NCBI GenBank assembly: GCA_934678955.1
Contig: CAKUSI010000222.1
Span: forward strand, 1 to 6,425
Source: an uncultured Austwickia sp.
GTDB lineage: Bacteria > Actinomycetota > Actinomycetes > Actinomycetales > Dermatophilaceae
Direction: 5' to 3'
DNA: 6,425 bases
Of this stretch, positions 4,975 through 6,425 are shown in pieces (position 1 is the stretch's first letter; every line of letters begins with the position of its first letter). The notes below the pieces were generated by a model. That model did not search any database. It saw nothing but the letters and a program-made list of their open reading frames with translations, and was not told where the DNA came from. A program made the position numbers and the translations under genes.

Positions 4975-6105
4975 ATGTCTGTGCCCAGCCACGATGCCCT
5001 GATGGCCGCCCTCGCGACCGTCGATGACCCCGAGATCCACAAGCCGATCACCGAGCTCGGCATGGTCGACTCCGTGTCGGTCGACGAGGCTGGCAAGGTC
5101 ACCGTGACCGTGCTCCTCACCGTCGCGGGATGCCCGCTGCGGGCGAAGATCACCGAGGACGTCACGAATGCCCTCCGGTCGGTCGACGGCGTCACCGACG
5201 TCGACCTGACGCTCGGCGTCATGAGCGACGAACAGCGCAAGGGCCTCTCCGAGGCCCTGCGCGGCGGGGTCCCCGAGCGGGAAAACCCGTTCGCCAAGGC
5301 GGACTCCCTCACCCGCGTCTACGCGATCGCCTCCGGCAAGGGCGGCGTCGGCAAGTCCTCCGTGACGGCCAACCTGGCGGCCGCGCTGGCCGCGGAGGGG
5401 CTGAAGGTGGGCGTGCTGGACGCGGACATGTATGGCTTCTCCATCCCGCGCATGCTCGGCGTCGAGTACCCGCCGACCCAGGTGGAGGACATGATCATGC
5501 CGCCGGAGGCGAGTGGCGTGAAGGTGATCTCGGTCGGCATGTTCGTGCCCAACAACCAGCCGGTGATCTGGCGCGGACCCATGCTGCACCGGGCTCTCCA
5601 GCAGTTCCTGGCCGACGTGTTCTGGGGCGACCTCGACGTCCTCCTCCTGGACCTGCCGCCCGGCACGGGCGACATGGCGATCTCGGTGGCCCAGTCGATG
5701 CCGTCCTCCGAGATCATCGTGCTCACGACGCCGCAGCACGCCGCCGCGGAGGTCGCCGAGCGCGCCGGCACGATCTCCGTGCAGACCCACCAGAAGATCG
5801 TGGGCGTCATCGAGAACATGTCCTGGCTGGAACTCCCCGACGGCACCCGGCAGGAGATCTTCGGTAGGGGCGGCGGGCAGACCGTGGCGGACTCGCTCAC
5901 GCGCGTCACCGGCGCCCAGGTCCCGCTCCTCGGCCAGATCCCGTTGGACCCGGCCCTGCGCGAGGGCGCCGACGAGGGTCGTCCTGTCGCGGTCCACGCG
6001 CCGGACTCCCCCGCCGGCCAGGCGTTGCGCGAGATCGCCCGTCAGCTGGCGTCGCGTTCGCGCGGCCTCGCCGGCCGCAAGCTCGGTCTGACTCCTCAGC
6101 GCTGA
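4975..6105 (+). CDS. mrp: Mrp/ApbC/NBP35-type iron-sulfur carrier P-loop ATPase
   Basis: This 376-residue cytoplasmic protein belongs to the family that binds and transfers Fe-S clusters to apoproteins using ATP. Residues about 5-80 are a MIP18/DUF59 domain with TVAGCPL (C53). The linker is followed by the deviant Walker A GKGGVGKS (121-128), the switch I-like DADMYGFSIPRMLG (149-162), IWRGPM (198-203) and the switch II motif DLPPGTGD (226-233). The C-terminal region has ENMSW (280-284) and FGRGGG (296-301). Most bacterial Mrp proteins carry a CxxC between these last two motifs; here it reads LELPDGTRQEI, so the cluster-binding pair is absent, as I recall for actinobacterial Mrp proteins. C53 is the only cysteine. 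Cluster carriage by the usual route is therefore uncertain. The start at 4975 is preferred because resemblance begins at MSVPSHDALMAAL; extending to the ATG at 4909 would add 22 Arg/Gly-rich residues. It converges with tatB. Confidence 0.93.
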   Translation: MSVPSHDALMAALATVDDPEIHKPITELGMVDSVSVDEAGKVTVTVLLTVAGCPLRAKITEDVTNALRSVDGVTDVDLTLGVMSDEQRKGLSEALRGGVPERENPFAKADSLTRVYAIASGKGGVGKSSVTANLAAALAAEGLKVGVLDADMYGFSIPRMLGVEYPPTQVEDMIMPPEASGVKVISVGMFVPNNQPVIWRGPMLHRALQQFLADVFWGDLDVLLLDLPPGTGDMAISVAQSMPSSEIIVLTTPQHAAAEVAERAGTISVQTHQKIVGVIENMSWLELPDGTRQEIFGRGGGQTVADSLTRVTGAQVPLLGQIPLDPALREGADEGRPVAVHAPDSPAGQALREIARQLASRSRGLAGRKLGLTPQR

Positions 6106-6165
6106 TCCCGGGGCGGCGCCGCGAGGCCATCCGGCCACGCGGAAAGGCGTATCCTTCATCTCCGC

Positions 6166-6217
6166 CCGACGCGACCTGACCGCCTGCGAGTTGCCGCAGG
6201 CGGTCAGGTCGCGTCGG
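6166..6217. terminator. Bidirectional terminator: perfect 23-bp inverted repeat
   Basis: The arm 6166-6188 is the exact reverse complement of 6195-6217, with a 6-nt loop (AGTTGC). It lies 60 bp past the mrp stop and serves the convergent tatB from the other side. The right arm contains the last tatB codons and its stop. No T-run follows in either direction, which is common for actinobacterial terminators. Confidence 0.8.
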
Positions 6218-6425
6218 CGTCATAAGGAGTCGGTCGGTCGGGATCGAATCCCACGGGCCGCTGCGGCGCACTCGCCGCAGGCTGCGCCTCCCCCCCGGAA
6301 GGTTCGGTGTCGCCCGGCCGATGGTCCGGTATCGGCTCGTCCTCCAGCAGCGCTTCTCGAACGATGCGACGAGGGTCGTACTGCCGCGGGTCGTACGCCT
6401 TCCAGTCCACCGACTCGAAGTCGGG
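6204..6425 (-). CDS. tatB: Sec-independent (twin-arginine) translocase protein TatB, C-terminal part
   Basis: Only the last 73 codons and the stop are in the window; the 5' part lies beyond the right edge. The visible segment begins PDFESVDWKAYDPRQYDPRRIVREALLEDE, a conserved helical stretch typical of actinobacterial TatB. It continues as a Pro/Gly/Ala/Asp-rich disordered tail and ends PYDADAT, the ending I recall for Streptomyces-type TatB. TatB is a single-span inner-membrane protein that works with TatC as the receptor for folded proteins bearing twin-arginine signals; its N-terminal membrane helix is not seen here. Convergence with mrp matches the actinobacterial gene order and supports the call. 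The segment YDPRQYDPRR is a short internal duplication. The final codons lie within the terminator inverted repeat. Confidence 0.82.
   Translation of the reverse strand, partial: PDFESVDWKAYDPRQYDPRRIVREALLEDEPIPDHRPGDTEPSGGEAQPAASAPQRPVGFDPDRPTPYDADAT

Noticed and set aside
4717..6159. 480-codon minus-strand open frame antisense to mrp
   Set aside because: Shadow of mrp: Asp/His/Arg/Gly-rich translation without a recognisable domain, while mrp on the plus strand has every family motif.

Overview
The window is about 70% G+C and codes densely with strongly G/C-biased third positions. Several genes match actinobacterial forms: an Mrp ATPase without the usual CxxC, a TatB ending in DADAT, and a channel-less MgtE-like protein followed by a DUF1003 protein. 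I place it in Actinomycetota (Streptomyces/Nocardioides-like gene order) and cannot name a genus from the sequence alone.

Left part, minus strand. Two adjacent CoA-ester lyase-family genes are read right to left. The upstream one (1639-2748) closely resembles the Chloroflexus-type malyl-CoA/beta-methylmalyl-CoA lyase. The downstream one (638-1516) resembles the malyl-CoA thioesterase Mcl2. In Rhodobacter, a lyase and thioesterase of these types together give an 'apparent malate synthase' (glyoxylate + acetyl-CoA to malate) and serve the ethylmalonyl-CoA pathway. A 10-bp stem-loop lies between the two genes. Further left is a 306-bp spacer with a 58-bp direct repeat and an 18-bp perfect inverted repeat. 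It is followed by the start of a minus-strand MNT-type nucleotidyltransferase that runs off the left edge.

Centre. A 273-bp divergent intergenic region (2749-3021) with several short dyads separates the lyase genes from a plus-strand operon. That operon encodes a soluble protein with PRC-barrel, MgtE_N and CBS domains (3022-4290), and a two-helix DUF1003 membrane protein (4283-4843) whose start overlaps the previous stop by 8 bases.

Right part. mrp (4975-6105) follows after a 131-bp spacer and appears to have its own promoter. mrp converges on the 3' end of tatB, which is on the minus strand and enters from the right edge. A perfect 23-bp inverted repeat between them includes the last codons and stop of tatB and probably serves as a two-way terminator.

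Two plus-strand genes (3022 and 4975) have a TAnnnT-type -10 hexamer exactly 7 nt before the start codon, which is the geometry of leaderless transcripts. No RNA gene, CRISPR array, insertion sequence or prophage gene was recognised.
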